A program made the position numbers and the translations under genes. Below the pieces are notes generated by a model. That model was not told where the DNA came from. It did not search any database and worked only from the letters and a program-made list of their open reading frames with translations. From NCBI RefSeq assembly GCF_026339735.1, contig NZ_JAPEQG010000001.1, positions 2,170,001 to 2,234,000 of the forward strand: a DNA stretch of 64,000 bases, written 5' to 3'. This stretch comes from Streptomyces sp. NBC_01669 (lineage in GTDB: Bacteria; Actinomycetota; Actinomycetes; Streptomycetales; Streptomycetaceae). The first letter of the stretch is position 1, and every line of letters starts with the position of its first letter. Positions 52,931 to 62,314 of this stretch are shown here, one piece after another.

Positions 52931-55306
52931 ATGACGCCCACCGCCACGTACCGGCTGCAGCTCCAACCGGACTTCCCGTTCTCGGCCGCCGGACACGCGG
53001 TGCCGTATCTCGCCGCGCTCGGCGTCTCCCATCTGCACCTGTCGCCGGTCCTCGAAGCCGTGCCCGGCTCCAAACACGGCTACGACGTGGTCGACCACAG
53101 CCGTGTCCGGGCGGAGCTCGGCGGTGAGGAGGGGCTGCGGCATCTGGCCGCCACGGCGCGGGAGCACGGACTCGGGCTGGTGCTGGACATCGTGCCGAAC
53201 CACATGGCTGCCGTCCCGCGCCACAACCGGGCTCTGTGGGAGGTCCTCCGCGAGGGCCCGGAATCGCCGTACGCCCGCTGGTTCGACATCGACTGGGCGG
53301 CGGGCGACGGGCGGGTGCTGCTGCCGGTGCTCGCCCGGCGGATCGGCGACGAGATGGAACGGTTCCGGGTGGACGGGGAGGTGCTGCGCCACGGCGAGCA
53401 GGAGTTCCCGCTCCGGGCCGGCACCGCCGGTCTTCCGCTGCCGAAGCTGCTGGACGCCCAGCACTACCGGCTCGGCTGGTGGCGCCTGGCCCGTACCGAG
53501 CAGAACTACCGGCGGTTCTTCACCATCTCGGACCTCATCGGAGTCCGGGTGGAGGACCCCGAGGTGTTCGCGGCCACCCACGGCAAGATCCTCGAACTGG
53601 TCCGGGACGGTGTCGTCGACGGACTGCGCATCGACCATCCCGACGGGCTCGCCGACCCCGCCGGCTATCTGGAGCGGCTCGATGAGGCGACCGGCGGGCG
53701 GTGGACGGTCGTGGAGAAGATCCTCACCGGTACCGAGCCGCTCCCCGCGGGCTGGGCCGTCGCGGGGACGACGGGGTACGACGCGCTGCACCGGATCGAC
53801 GGGCTGTTCACCGATCCGACGGGCGCCACCGAGTTGCTCGGCCGGTACCGGGAGTTCGCCGGCCCGGCCGGGGACCGCGGCGGCTACTGGTCGACGACGG
53901 TCCGCCGGGCCGCGTACCGGGTGGTGACGCATGAACTGGCCGCGGAGACCGCGCTGCTGACCCGTCTCGCCGTACGCATCTGCGCCGAGGACCACGCACT
54001 GCGCGACCACGCCCCGTGGGCGCTGCGCACCGCCATCGACGAACTGCTCGTCCGCGTCCCGGTCTACCGCCCGTACGTCACGGCGGGTGGGCCCTGCAGC
54101 GAGGCGGCGGAGGCGGCACTGCCGGACACGGCCGTACGGGACGCCAGGGCGTTGTTCTCCGTGCCCGAGGAGGCAACGGCCGTCGATGTGGTGCGGGACC
54201 TGGCGCTTGGGCGGCTCGGTGACGGGCCGGACCGGGCGGCATTCTGCGCCCGGTTCGCGCAGACCGCGTCGGCGCTGCGGGCCAAGTCGGTCGAGGACAC
54301 GGCCTTCTACCGGTACGTGCCGCTGATCTCGGCGACCGAGGTCGGCGGTGATCCCGGGTGCCCGGCGGTGGCTCCGGAGGAGTTCCACGCCTTCTGCACC
54401 CGGCTGGCGCGCGACTGGCCCGCCACCGGCACCGCGCTGACCACGCACGACACCAAGCGCAGCGCGGACGTGCGGGCCCGGATCGCGGTCCTGTCGGAGT
54501 GTCCGCAGCAGTGGTCGGAGCTGCTGACGGAGCTGGCGCGGACAGCCCCGACGGCGGTCGCGCCCGATCCGCAGCTGGCCTGGCAGGCCTGGCAGACGGC
54601 GTTCGGCTGCGCGGGGCTGCCCGCCGATGAGCTGGCGGGCCGTCTGGAGCCTGCGCTGTTGAAAGCCGTACGGGAAGCGGGTCTGTTCACCAGCTGGACG
54701 GAGCCCGATCCGGTGTACGAGCGGGCGGTGTCGGACTTCGTCGCGGCCGGTCCCGCCGCCGGCACCGGGCCGGCACGGGAGGCGTTGCAGCGGTTTGCGG
54801 CCTCACTGGAACCCTTCACCCGGGCCAACGCGCTCGGCGCGGCCCTGGTGCAGCTGACCATGCCAGGGGTACCGGACCTGTACCAGGGGACGGAGCAGGA
54901 GTACGTGGCACTGGTCGACCCGGACAACCGGCAGCCGTTCCGCCGCCCGCCCGAGAAGGATCCCGTCAGCGAGAAGGCAGCGCTCACGGTGGCGGCACTG
55001 CGGATGCGGCGGAATCGGCCGGAGCTCTTCGGCGAGGCGGGGACGTACACCCCGCTGACCGCGCAGGGCCCGGCGGCCGCGCACTGTCTGGCCTTCTGCC
55101 GCTCCGGCGAGGTCGTCACGGCGGTGACCCGGCTGTCGCTGCGGCTGGCCGGAGCGGGCGGCTGGCGCGGGACGACGCTGGCGCTGCCGGGCGACGGTCC
55201 GTGGACGGATCTGCTCACGCCGGGACGGGAGTTCCCGGGCGGTCCCGTCGCGGTGGCCGAGTTGTTCGCCGAACGACCGGTGGCACTGCTCCGCGCCTGT
55301 CGTTGA
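52931..55306 (+). CDS. treY: Malto-oligosyltrehalose synthase
   Basis: 791 aa GH13 enzyme that turns the reducing end of maltodextrins into a trehalose unit. The start TATYRLQLQPDFPFSAAGHAVPYLAALGVSHLHLSPV is diagnostic. LRIDHPDGLADP carries the nucleophile Asp, VVEKILTGTEPLP the catalytic Glu, and LTTHDTKRSADVRARI and TMPGVPDLYQGTE follow. Works with treZ at the right edge of the window. Usually adjacent to treZ, but here about 7.3 kb of unrelated genes intervene. Confidence 0.95.
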   Translation: MTPTATYRLQLQPDFPFSAAGHAVPYLAALGVSHLHLSPVLEAVPGSKHGYDVVDHSRVRAELGGEEGLRHLAATAREHGLGLVLDIVPNHMAAVPRHNRALWEVLREGPESPYARWFDIDWAAGDGRVLLPVLARRIGDEMERFRVDGEVLRHGEQEFPLRAGTAGLPLPKLLDAQHYRLGWWRLARTEQNYRRFFTISDLIGVRVEDPEVFAATHGKILELVRDGVVDGLRIDHPDGLADPAGYLERLDEATGGRWTVVEKILTGTEPLPAGWAVAGTTGYDALHRIDGLFTDPTGATELLGRYREFAGPAGDRGGYWSTTVRRAAYRVVTHELAAETALLTRLAVRICAEDHALRDHAPWALRTAIDELLVRVPVYRPYVTAGGPCSEAAEAALPDTAVRDARALFSVPEEATAVDVVRDLALGRLGDGPDRAAFCARFAQTASALRAKSVEDTAFYRYVPLISATEVGGDPGCPAVAPEEFHAFCTRLARDWPATGTALTTHDTKRSADVRARIAVLSECPQQWSELLTELARTAPTAVAPDPQLAWQAWQTAFGCAGLPADELAGRLEPALLKAVREAGLFTSWTEPDPVYERAVSDFVAAGPAAGTGPAREALQRFAASLEPFTRANALGAALVQLTMPGVPDLYQGTEQEYVALVDPDNRQPFRRPPEKDPVSEKAALTVAALRMRRNRPELFGEAGTYTPLTAQGPAAAHCLAFCRSGEVVTAVTRLSLRLAGAGGWRGTTLALPGDGPWTDLLTPGREFPGGPVAVAELFAERPVALLRACR

Positions 55307-55349
55307 ACCCGGGGGCGGAGCAGTCCCGGGGCCGAGGCCCGACAGGCTC

Positions 55350-56399
55350 TCAGCCGGGTCGTACGAGGAGGGTCCGCGGGCCGCGGGTGAGCAGTCCGGT
55401 ACTGGACGGACGGAATCCGTCCGCCCAGCGGAGCCGGGGCATGGCGTCGAGCAGGGCACGCACCCCCTCTTCGGCCTCCAGCCGCCCGAGCAGGACGGCC
55501 GGACAGGACTCCGGTCCCCCGGTGGACCGGTCCTGGTCGGTCCGGAAGGGGTCGAAGAGATCGGGGGCGGCGTACCGCTCGGGGTCGCGGCCCGCCGCGC
55601 CGATCAGACAGGCGACGGGCGCCCCGGCGGGGAGCGTGCCGCCGCTGACCCGCACCTCGGCGACGGTGCGGCGCAGCACGACCTGCACGGGCGGGTCGCG
55701 GCGCAGCGACTCGCTCCAGGCGCGGCGGGCGAGGGCGGGTTCGATGCGCAGGGCTGCCAGGAGGTCGGGGTCGTCCAGCAGATTGGCGAGGAAGGAGGCG
55801 AGCGCCGTCTCACGGAGGCCGGTCCGGCTGGTGCAGGGGGTGATGGGGTGACCGGGCGGCTGCGCCGGGTCCGGTGAGGCGCCGGGTGCGGCGGCGCCCA
55901 CGGGCAGCCAGCGGCAGAACTCCTCGACCAGATCGGCCTGTTGCCGCCCCGCGATGCGGCGGGCGAGGACGTAGGCGGTCCGTTCGACGCGCTCGGAGAG
56001 GTGGCGGGGCGCGGCCGCCGCCGGCCGCGCGATGTCCTGCGGCCGGGGCACGCAGAGCCTGCTGCCGTGGCAGAGCCCGCGCGGCGCGGGGCCACCGCGG
56101 GGCGCGCCGTCGTGCGGGAAGCCGGTGAACCGTGGGTCCGTGAGGGCGGTCGACACGTCGGCGTGCCTGCTGAGGAGCCAGGCGCCGAGGGGTGCGTCGT
56201 AGCTGAGCGGGTACTCCTCGCGCAGCACGCGGTAGAGCGGGTACGGATCGTGCGCGGCGCCGGGCGCGAGCAGGCTGGGGCCGGTGCCGGGCCGGGCGGT
56301 CCTGTCGGTCCGGCCGGGACGCGCGGTCCGGGCGACGCGGCGGCCGCGGTCCGGCGCGGAGATGGGCGGGGGTATGCCGTCGGGCGCGTCGGCCTGCAT
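55350..56399 (-). CDS. Cytochrome P450-like protein with degenerate haem motif
   Basis: 349 aa, shorter than typical P450s (about 400). P450 landmarks are YPLYRVLREEYPLSYDAPLGAWLLSRHADVSTALTDPRFT, the EXXR motif E230-S-L-R233 and VSGGTLPAGAPVACLIGAAGRDPERY. The haem-ligand region reads TGGPESCPAVLLGRLEAEEG: Cys299 and the following LEAE helix are kept, but the FGxGxHxCxG frame is not. The oxygen-activating acid/Thr I-helix stretch is replaced by a Pro-rich segment (residues 166-195). Either a non-catalytic relative or a decaying gene. Confidence 0.7.
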   Translation of the reverse strand: MQADAPDGIPPPISAPDRGRRVARTARPGRTDRTARPGTGPSLLAPGAAHDPYPLYRVLREEYPLSYDAPLGAWLLSRHADVSTALTDPRFTGFPHDGAPRGGPAPRGLCHGSRLCVPRPQDIARPAAAAPRHLSERVERTAYVLARRIAGRQQADLVEEFCRWLPVGAAAPGASPDPAQPPGHPITPCTSRTGLRETALASFLANLLDDPDLLAALRIEPALARRAWSESLRRDPPVQVVLRRTVAEVRVSGGTLPAGAPVACLIGAAGRDPERYAAPDLFDPFRTDQDRSTGGPESCPAVLLGRLEAEEGVRALLDAMPRLRWADGFRPSSTGLLTRGPRTLLVRPG

Positions 56400-56554
56400 C
56401 CTTGCCCCCCGGGTTCGGTGCGCCGCTGTGTGGCGCGGATGAACCAAGGGGACCACCGCGCAGAGCTCAGCGCAGCGGAGACACGGCCGTTCGGGTGAGG
56501 GTGCCCGTCGCACGCAGCAGCTCCGCGAACGCCGCCGCGGCCCCTGACAGGCTC

Positions 56555-57148
56555 TCAGGCCGGACGCCCGGGAAGCCCCGGCGCCCCGGGCGGCTTGAGT
56601 GCGGGCGCGGACAGCCGGAAGGTGATCCGGCCGAAGCTCACCTGGTCCCCGTCGCGCACCGACACCGCACCGGTCACCCGCTGCCCGTTCACACACGTGC
56701 CGTTGGTCGAGCCGAGGTCGCGCAGGATCCAGCGGCCGCCCTGCACGGTGAGTTCGGCATGCTTGCGCGAGACGGTCTCATGGGTGAGCCGCAGCCCGTT
56801 CGCCGGATCGCGTCCGATGAACACGGGGTACGGGCTCGGGGCGGGCAGCAGCAGTTTCGGCAGCCGCTCGGCCTGCCAGGCCCTGCGTAGCCGGGCCGGG
56901 AACCCGGACACCTCGCCGACCACCCGGAACAGCCCCTGCGTCCAGCGCCCTTCGCTCCGCAGGTCGGCGGTGAGTGCCGCCAGCTCCTCCGGGCGGCGGG
57001 CGGCCAGGGCCAGTTCCATGCGCCGTACGAACGTGTCGTGGGAGAGCCTGCCCTGCGCGGCGCCTTCTCTGAGCACACCGAGAACACGGTCGCGCTGAGC
57101 ATCGGACACCCGCGCGGGATACGTGTGGAACTCGAAGGACGACGTCAC
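56555..57148 (-). CDS. DUF1707 and FHA domain protein
   Basis: 197 aa. Residues 9-60 are a DUF1707 helical domain (RVSDAQRDRVLGVLREGAAQGRLSHDTFVRRMELALAAR). Residues 105-185 are a phosphothreonine-binding FHA domain with the key FIGRDPANGLRL, SRKHAEL and STNGTCVNG motifs. FHA proteins read Ser/Thr kinase signals at the membrane or cell division apparatus; no kinase gene is adjacent. GTG 57148 has no ribosome site and may be read from a leaderless transcript. Confidence 0.85.
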   Translation of the reverse strand: MTSSFEFHTYPARVSDAQRDRVLGVLREGAAQGRLSHDTFVRRMELALAARRPEELAALTADLRSEGRWTQGLFRVVGEVSGFPARLRRAWQAERLPKLLLPAPSPYPVFIGRDPANGLRLTHETVSRKHAELTVQGGRWILRDLGSTNGTCVNGQRVTGAVSVRDGDQVSFGRITFRLSAPALKPPGAPGLPGRPA

Positions 57149-57330
57149 ACGGTCAATTGTCGGGGCGACCGCCCCGGAGTGTCCAGAACAACGCCGCTTG
57201 CCGCCCGCCTGACCAGCGCGGAACGGACCGGCCGAATATTCGCGGTGGTGTCCGGGGAACGTTGCTACTGTCTGCCGCCGCGTGCCGTGCGGTGCCCACC
57301 GCACGGCGGGACGCGCCCCAAGGAGACTCT

Positions 57331-58284
57331 GTGACCGCTGTACCCCCGGCCCTGACTGTCCGTCCGCTCACCGGGCCGGACGAACTGGGCCTCTTCTGCC
57401 GTCTGTCGTACGTCCTCGACCACGAACTGGCCGACGACCTCGCAACGGGCCGCCGCCGCCCCGAGTGGATGTGGGTGGCGCTGCGGGGAGACCGCGTGGT
57501 CGCCCGCGTCGCCTGGTGGAGCCAGGGCGGCGACATACCCCTCGCGCTCGACTTCTTCGACCTCGACGACACACTGCCCGAGCCCGAGCGCACCGAGACG
57601 GGTCTGCGGCTGCTGCGGGCGGCAGCGGCGGCCGTGCTTCCCGCCGGTGTCCCGCGTCCCGAGTACGGCCGTTTCGTACCGCCGGACTGGCGCGAGGACC
57701 CGGTGGCGCGCGATCTCGTCGAGGCACGGATCCGGGTGATGGAGCGCACCGGTGCGCGCATGCTCGTCGAGCGGCTGCGCCTGGAGTGGCGGGCCGGTAC
57801 GCCGGTGCCCGCCGACAGCGGCCGGCTGAGGTTCCGCCCGGTGACCGGGCGCGAGGATCTCCTCGCGCTGATGGCTCCGGTGATGGAGGGCACGCTCGAC
57901 GCGCACGGCCAGGAGGACCTGGCGTCAGGGCTGTCCGCCCGCGAGGCGGCGGAGAAGCATTACGACGAGGAACTCGGCGCGTACAGCACCCCACGCGAGT
58001 GGTGGCGCATCGCCGAACTCCCGGGCGGCGAGCCGGTCGGGTTCGTGATCCCGGCCCGCAACAGCTACAACCCGATCATCGCGTACATCGGCGTGCTGCC
58101 CGCGCAGCGCGGTCACGGCTACATCGACGACCTGCTCACCGAGGGCACCCGGGTGCTCGCCGCGCAGGACGGGGTGGAGCGGATCCGGGCGGCGACGGAC
58201 CTCGGCAATGTGCCGATGGCGAAGTCGTTCGCGCGCCTGGGGTACGTCAATTTCGAGCGCGCGTTCAACATGGTCTGGGACTGA
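57331..58284 (+). CDS. GNAT-family N-acetyltransferase (tandem paralogue 1)
   Basis: 317 aa with two GNAT-like halves: RRRPEWMWVALRGDRVVARVAWWSQGG in the first, and GEPVGFVIPARNSYNPIIAYIGVLPAQRGHGYIDDLLTEG, with the acetyl-CoA motif QRGHGY, in the second. ATNxGNVPMAKSFARLGYVNF is the usual C-terminal strand. GTG 57331 follows AAGGAG by 5 nt. It is a paralogue of the gene at 58499, with conserved blocks throughout. Substrate unknown. Confidence 0.87.
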   Translation: MTAVPPALTVRPLTGPDELGLFCRLSYVLDHELADDLATGRRRPEWMWVALRGDRVVARVAWWSQGGDIPLALDFFDLDDTLPEPERTETGLRLLRAAAAAVLPAGVPRPEYGRFVPPDWREDPVARDLVEARIRVMERTGARMLVERLRLEWRAGTPVPADSGRLRFRPVTGREDLLALMAPVMEGTLDAHGQEDLASGLSAREAAEKHYDEELGAYSTPREWWRIAELPGGEPVGFVIPARNSYNPIIAYIGVLPAQRGHGYIDDLLTEGTRVLAAQDGVERIRAATDLGNVPMAKSFARLGYVNFERAFNMVWD

Positions 58285-58319
58285 CGACCTGATCCACTCT
58301 CTGTCGTGCACCAGGTCGT
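58284..58319 (+). terminator. Hairpin between tandem acetyltransferases
   Basis: ACGACCTG (58284-58291) pairs with CAGGTCGT (58312-58319), overlapping the stop codon of the first acetyltransferase. Suggests the two paralogues are separately transcribed; the next gene has its own GGAGG site. Confidence 0.45.
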
Positions 58320-58498
58320 AATCCGGTGGACGGGCCACCGCAGGGCCGGTTACGGTGGCCACCCGCCCGAAGACCGAGGAAGGAGGCGAGAACAGTGCGT
58401 ACGTGTACCACTTCATTCCCGCGCTCCCGTCCCGTTCGCCGGGCGGTTTCGGTTTCGGTCTGACCGGGAGCGCATCACTTCTTCCGGAGGACTCTTCC

Positions 58499-59410
58499 AT
58501 GACCGATCTGGTCATCCGCGCGCTCACCGAGAGCGACGCACAGCTTTTCCGCACCCTGCCCGACCGCGGTCTCGTCGGCCGCGCCGCCTTCGGGCACAGC
58601 TATGCCACCGTGCGCGAGGGTGGTGAGTACCGCCCCGAGTGGACCTGGATCGCCGAGCGCGACGGTGTCGTGGTGGCCAGGGCCGCCTGGTGGTCGGGGC
58701 CCGCGGACACCGCACCCGTGACGCTCAACTGGTTCGACTTCGCCGACGGCGAGGACGAGGCGGGCACCGAACTTCTGCGGCAGTCACCGCTGTACGCCGA
58801 GTACGAGCTGATCCTGCCCGCCGGCTGGCGGGACCGGCCCGACGTCGCGGCCGCCGCCGAGGCCAGGATCGCCGCCGCCCGCGCGGCCGGGATGAAGCCG
58901 CTGGTCGAGCGGTACCGGTACCAGTGGACGCCGGAGTGCGGGCTGCCCGAGCGGCCCGGCCGGCTCACCTTCCGGCCGGAGCCGGACGACGCGGTGATCC
59001 TCGACGTGCTGCGCCGGGTCCACTCCGTCACGCTGGACGCACACGCCCGCCGGGCCATCGAGGGACCCGGCGGACTGGAGCAGGCGGCGCAGGAGGAGCT
59101 CGACTTCTTCCACTGGTGCCCCTCGCCGCGCTCCTGGTGGCAGCTCGCGTACACGCCCGAGGGCGAGGTGGCCGGACTCCATGTGCCCGCCCGTAATCCG
59201 GGCGGTCCGTGCATCGGCTTCATCGGGGTCGTACCCGAGCAGCGGGGCCACGGCTACGGGTACGACCTGCTCGTCGAGTGCACGCACTTCCTGGCCGCCG
59301 AGGGCGCCGAGTTCATCGCGGGCGCCACCGATCAGGGCAATGCGCCGATGGCGGCCGCGTTCGCCCGGGCCGGCCATCCGGTCACCCAGGAACGCATCCA
59401 TCTGGTGTGA
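58499..59410 (+). CDS. GNAT-family N-acetyltransferase (tandem paralogue 2)
   Basis: 303 aa, same two-half layout as its neighbour: YRPEWTWIAERDGVVVARAAWW, ERYRYQWTPECGLPERPGRLTFRPEP, then GPCIGFIGVVPEQRGHGYGYDLLVE and ATDQGNAPMAAAFARAGHPV. ATG 58499 follows CGGAGG. Its last 29 nt overlap the convergent fucosidase gene. Probably arose by tandem duplication followed by divergence. Confidence 0.87.
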   Translation: MTDLVIRALTESDAQLFRTLPDRGLVGRAAFGHSYATVREGGEYRPEWTWIAERDGVVVARAAWWSGPADTAPVTLNWFDFADGEDEAGTELLRQSPLYAEYELILPAGWRDRPDVAAAAEARIAAARAAGMKPLVERYRYQWTPECGLPERPGRLTFRPEPDDAVILDVLRRVHSVTLDAHARRAIEGPGGLEQAAQEELDFFHWCPSPRSWWQLAYTPEGEVAGLHVPARNPGGPCIGFIGVVPEQRGHGYGYDLLVECTHFLAAEGAEFIAGATDQGNAPMAAAFARAGHPVTQERIHLV

Positions 59411-60512
59411 GGTTCGGGGTGAGCTCCGCCAGCCAGTCCAGGCGGAGCTGCTGCTCGGCGGGGATGGTCGCATCCTCGCCGCGCGGCCCCACATTGAGCA
59501 GCAGGTTGCCGCCCGCGGCCGCGGTCTCCGTGACCAGTGAGGTCAGCGCGGGGCGGCTGAGGAAGGCGTCGGGTGAGGAGTTCCGGTTGTAGCCGAAGCT
59601 GTGGTCGATGCCCCGGGTGATCTCGTACGGGTCCGGGCCGGTGTAGCGGGCGAACTCGGGGGTGCGGAAGTCGTAGTACGGGGGCTTGCGCGGCACGAAC
59701 CCCTCGCCCTGCGCGATCGTGCGGCGCTCCCACCGGTCGTACAGGGCCTTGGCGCCCGGCAGGGCGAGGGCGCGCCACATCGGCGCGTAGGGGAACAGCC
59801 GGTCGTTGACGACGCCGTGCGGGACGGTGAAGCGGAAGTACTCGATGAGCCGCTGGACGTCGGTGCGCGAGCCGGGCCAGGCGATGTCGTTCCACAGGAT
59901 GTCGGGCCGGTAGCGGCGTATCAGTTCGCGCATCTGCGCGTCGGCGTACGCCGGGTAGTCGCCGCGCGGCACGGCGGAGACGGTGTCCGCGCCGGTTCCG
60001 ACGGGCCGGTCGTCGAAGGTCCAGTCGAGCCCGCCGGAGTAGTAGACGCCGAACCGCAGCCCTTCGGCCCGGACCGCTTCGGCGAACTCGCCGACCACGT
60101 CGCGGGTGGTGTGCCAGCCGGTGCGGTGCGGGTTGCGGACCTCGGAGGGCCAGAGGCAGAACCCGTCGTGGTGCTTGGTGACGAGGACGGCGTAGCGGGC
60201 GCCGGCAGCACGGAAACTGCGGGCCCAGGCCGCCGGGTCCCAGCCGTCCAGGCCGTCGTTGAAGTCGTTGCCGAAGTCGGTGTACGGCCGGGTGCCGTAG
60301 GTCGCCCGGTGGTGGGCGGAGACGGGGCTGCCGGGGAAGCGGAGCGCGTTCTCGTACCACTCGGCGTACGAGGTCCAGCCGAGCGGCGTCCGGCGGCCGG
60401 CGAGGGGCAGCTCGTCGGCGGGAACGTACGGCGGGGCCCAGCCCGGTACGGACGCGGGTGTCCAGTGCACAAAGATCCCCAGCTGGGCCTGGGACCACCA
60501 TGAAGCAACCAT
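59382..60512 (-). CDS. Alpha-L-fucosidase (GH29)
   Basis: 376 aa glycoside hydrolase. The N-terminus WSQAQLGIFVHWTPASVPGWAP and YAVLVTKHHDGFCLWPSEV are GH29 signatures. The nucleophile Asp is expected in RPDILWNDIAWP. GGNLLLNVGPRGEDATIPAEQ is the family C-terminal block. No signal peptide is visible, so it is likely cytoplasmic and acts on imported oligosaccharides. It overlaps the convergent acetyltransferase by 29 nt; a TnpB element lies just upstream. Confidence 0.9.
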   Translation of the reverse strand: MVASWWSQAQLGIFVHWTPASVPGWAPPYVPADELPLAGRRTPLGWTSYAEWYENALRFPGSPVSAHHRATYGTRPYTDFGNDFNDGLDGWDPAAWARSFRAAGARYAVLVTKHHDGFCLWPSEVRNPHRTGWHTTRDVVGEFAEAVRAEGLRFGVYYSGGLDWTFDDRPVGTGADTVSAVPRGDYPAYADAQMRELIRRYRPDILWNDIAWPGSRTDVQRLIEYFRFTVPHGVVNDRLFPYAPMWRALALPGAKALYDRWERRTIAQGEGFVPRKPPYYDFRTPEFARYTGPDPYEITRGIDHSFGYNRNSSPDAFLSRPALTSLVTETAAAGGNLLLNVGPRGEDATIPAEQQLRLDWLAELTPNLTPDGCVPG

Positions 60513-60565
60513 GGCGCGAAGTATTGATCATTGAGGGGGTCGTTCGTAAGATCCGGACACCGTTC

Positions 60566-62194
60566 CTAACCAGTGTGCGTAAGTGAGTCTTGGACCCACT
60601 GTTGCGTTCTGGGCGCATCCCGAACGGTTGTGGATGCACTGGTTTCCCGCTTTCGCTTCCCGTTCGGCGACGGTCCTCCAGGGGGCCGGTCCGTTGTGGG
60701 TGGGCGGGTTCCCTCACGCCCCGGGTCACCTGGTCCGGCCTGGACGGTCCGATGCCCCGCACGATCACTCCGGTCGTGTGGGGGCGGTGCCGTCCGACGC
60801 CGGACCGGGTGTCCAAGGGCGCGTCGTCCGATCGCGATACCGGCGGCATCGTGACGGGACATCTTTCGGCGTGGGGTGACCAGCGGTTTCTGCCAGTGCT
60901 GGGCACCCCACATGGAGGTGTAGGCCGGGTCGACCGCGACGACCGCGAGCCCCTGTTCGGCGGCCATCGACACCAGCCGGGCCTTGAGTTTCCCGGTCGG
61001 GATGCCGGAGATGAGCTGCCGGAACCGCTTCTGGCGGCCGTGTTTCTCCCGGGTCTTCTCGGCGGTGAAGTCGAGGTCCTCGATGCCGATCGCGGCGACA
61101 CCGGCACGCACCGCCCAGTTGATCAGCCGGGTCAGCGCGTGGCGGAGCTGCGCGTCGCGGTGACCGGCCGAACCGGACAGGTCGTAGGGGAAACGGTGCG
61201 GGTCACCGACCGGGTTGCCGTGCCGGTCGAGCCGGTAGGCGGCGAAGTGGTCGGCGTTGGTGTCGACACCGATCATGCCCTGGGCGCGGGCGGTGGCGAG
61301 CGGGACCGTCTTGACGACGGGGCGTTGCCAGGATGCGGTGAGGTACCAGCGGCCGCGGCCCGTGTCGAGGTGGATGCGGTAGGCGACGGCCCGGTTCGCG
61401 GTGATGCGGTCGGCCCACTCCGCGCCCCGGTGCGCGAACGCCACGGTGGCGGTGAGTGTGTACCGGCCGTGCCTGGCGTTGGCCAGGTACGCGAGCGGGG
61501 CAGGCAGCTTGATCGACACTTCGCCGTCCGGGGTGACGCGGATCGTCTCGTTCCCGAACCGCTTCCCCGACTCACCGTCGGCGGCAAGAAACCATCGTCC
61601 CGCCTCCCAGCGTTCCCGCCACTGCTCCTCGGTGAGCTCGGCTTGGGTGAGATGGTGGCGGGTGTTCAGGAGCCTTTTACCGCCCCGCACCACCCGGACC
61701 CGTCCGGCCTGCCGGTCGGAGACAGCAGCGGCGTGCCGGTCTTCCAGCATCGCGAGGCGACGGGACTTGCGGAACCACTCGTTCTTCGACCGGTAGCCGC
61801 CCGCAGCCCGCTTCGTACCGCGTTCCCCGACCGGGAGGGACAGGCGGTGCCGCAGCGTCTTGATCCCGGCTTCCAGGTTCTGGATATGCGCCGCCTGGCA
61901 ACGGCGCGCGAGCGCCCACTGATCGTGGGTGGCCTTGGTGATCGCCCCGGCGATCCGCGACGACGACACCCCGGTCAGGTCCCGCTTACGCGCCGCCCAC
62001 GTCTGAGCGCTGTGATCGTGGCCGTCCGCACAGCGAGCCTTGAGATCACGGGAGGCCAGCGCACCCTGATGCTCACCGACCGCACGCAGCACCTTCTCGT
62101 CCTGGGGCGTGAGGTGCCCCAGACGGTCCCGGATCGCCACCCCAGCAGGCCCCGGCACCACGAAGGACGCCGCCAGCTCCCGCACACCACCCAC
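60566..62194 (-). CDS. TnpB-family RNA-guided nuclease/transposase-associated protein lacking zinc ribbon
   Basis: 542 aa from GTG 62194 (GGGAGGGGG upstream). RuvC-like acidic residues are all kept: Asp311 in MIGVDTNADHFAAY, Glu372 in AIGIEDLDF, Asp449 in MSRHDAAGIAIGRRALG. The Cys4 zinc ribbon that usually follows ...DPxxTSxxCSxCG is replaced by DPAYTSMWGAQHWQKPL, with no cysteines. A 90-residue basic, Pro/Arg-rich tail follows. TnpB proteins are RNA-guided DNA nucleases that help element retention; activity of this zinc-free form is inference. Confidence 0.85.
   Translation of the reverse strand: MGGVRELAASFVVPGPAGVAIRDRLGHLTPQDEKVLRAVGEHQGALASRDLKARCADGHDHSAQTWAARKRDLTGVSSSRIAGAITKATHDQWALARRCQAAHIQNLEAGIKTLRHRLSLPVGERGTKRAAGGYRSKNEWFRKSRRLAMLEDRHAAAVSDRQAGRVRVVRGGKRLLNTRHHLTQAELTEEQWRERWEAGRWFLAADGESGKRFGNETIRVTPDGEVSIKLPAPLAYLANARHGRYTLTATVAFAHRGAEWADRITANRAVAYRIHLDTGRGRWYLTASWQRPVVKTVPLATARAQGMIGVDTNADHFAAYRLDRHGNPVGDPHRFPYDLSGSAGHRDAQLRHALTRLINWAVRAGVAAIGIEDLDFTAEKTREKHGRQKRFRQLISGIPTGKLKARLVSMAAEQGLAVVAVDPAYTSMWGAQHWQKPLVTPRRKMSRHDAAGIAIGRRALGHPVRRRTAPPPHDRSDRAGHRTVQAGPGDPGREGTRPPTTDRPPGGPSPNGKRKRETSASTTVRDAPRTQQWVQDSLTHTG
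60573..60589 (-). repeat. Imperfect inverted repeat, tnpB 3' side
   Basis: Minus strand GACTCACTTACGCACAC, overlapping the last codons of tnpB. Matches 62315-62331 at 14 of 17 positions in inverted orientation. Confidence 0.55.
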
Positions 62195-62314
62195 CCCATC
62201 ACCCCCTCCCCCTCAGGGTTGGATACCTGTCACCCAGCCCAACGAGCAGCAGCCGCCAAGGTCACCCATTCGGCCACAGAACCCCCGTTCCCATCCCCGC
62301 GAACCCACTGACAG

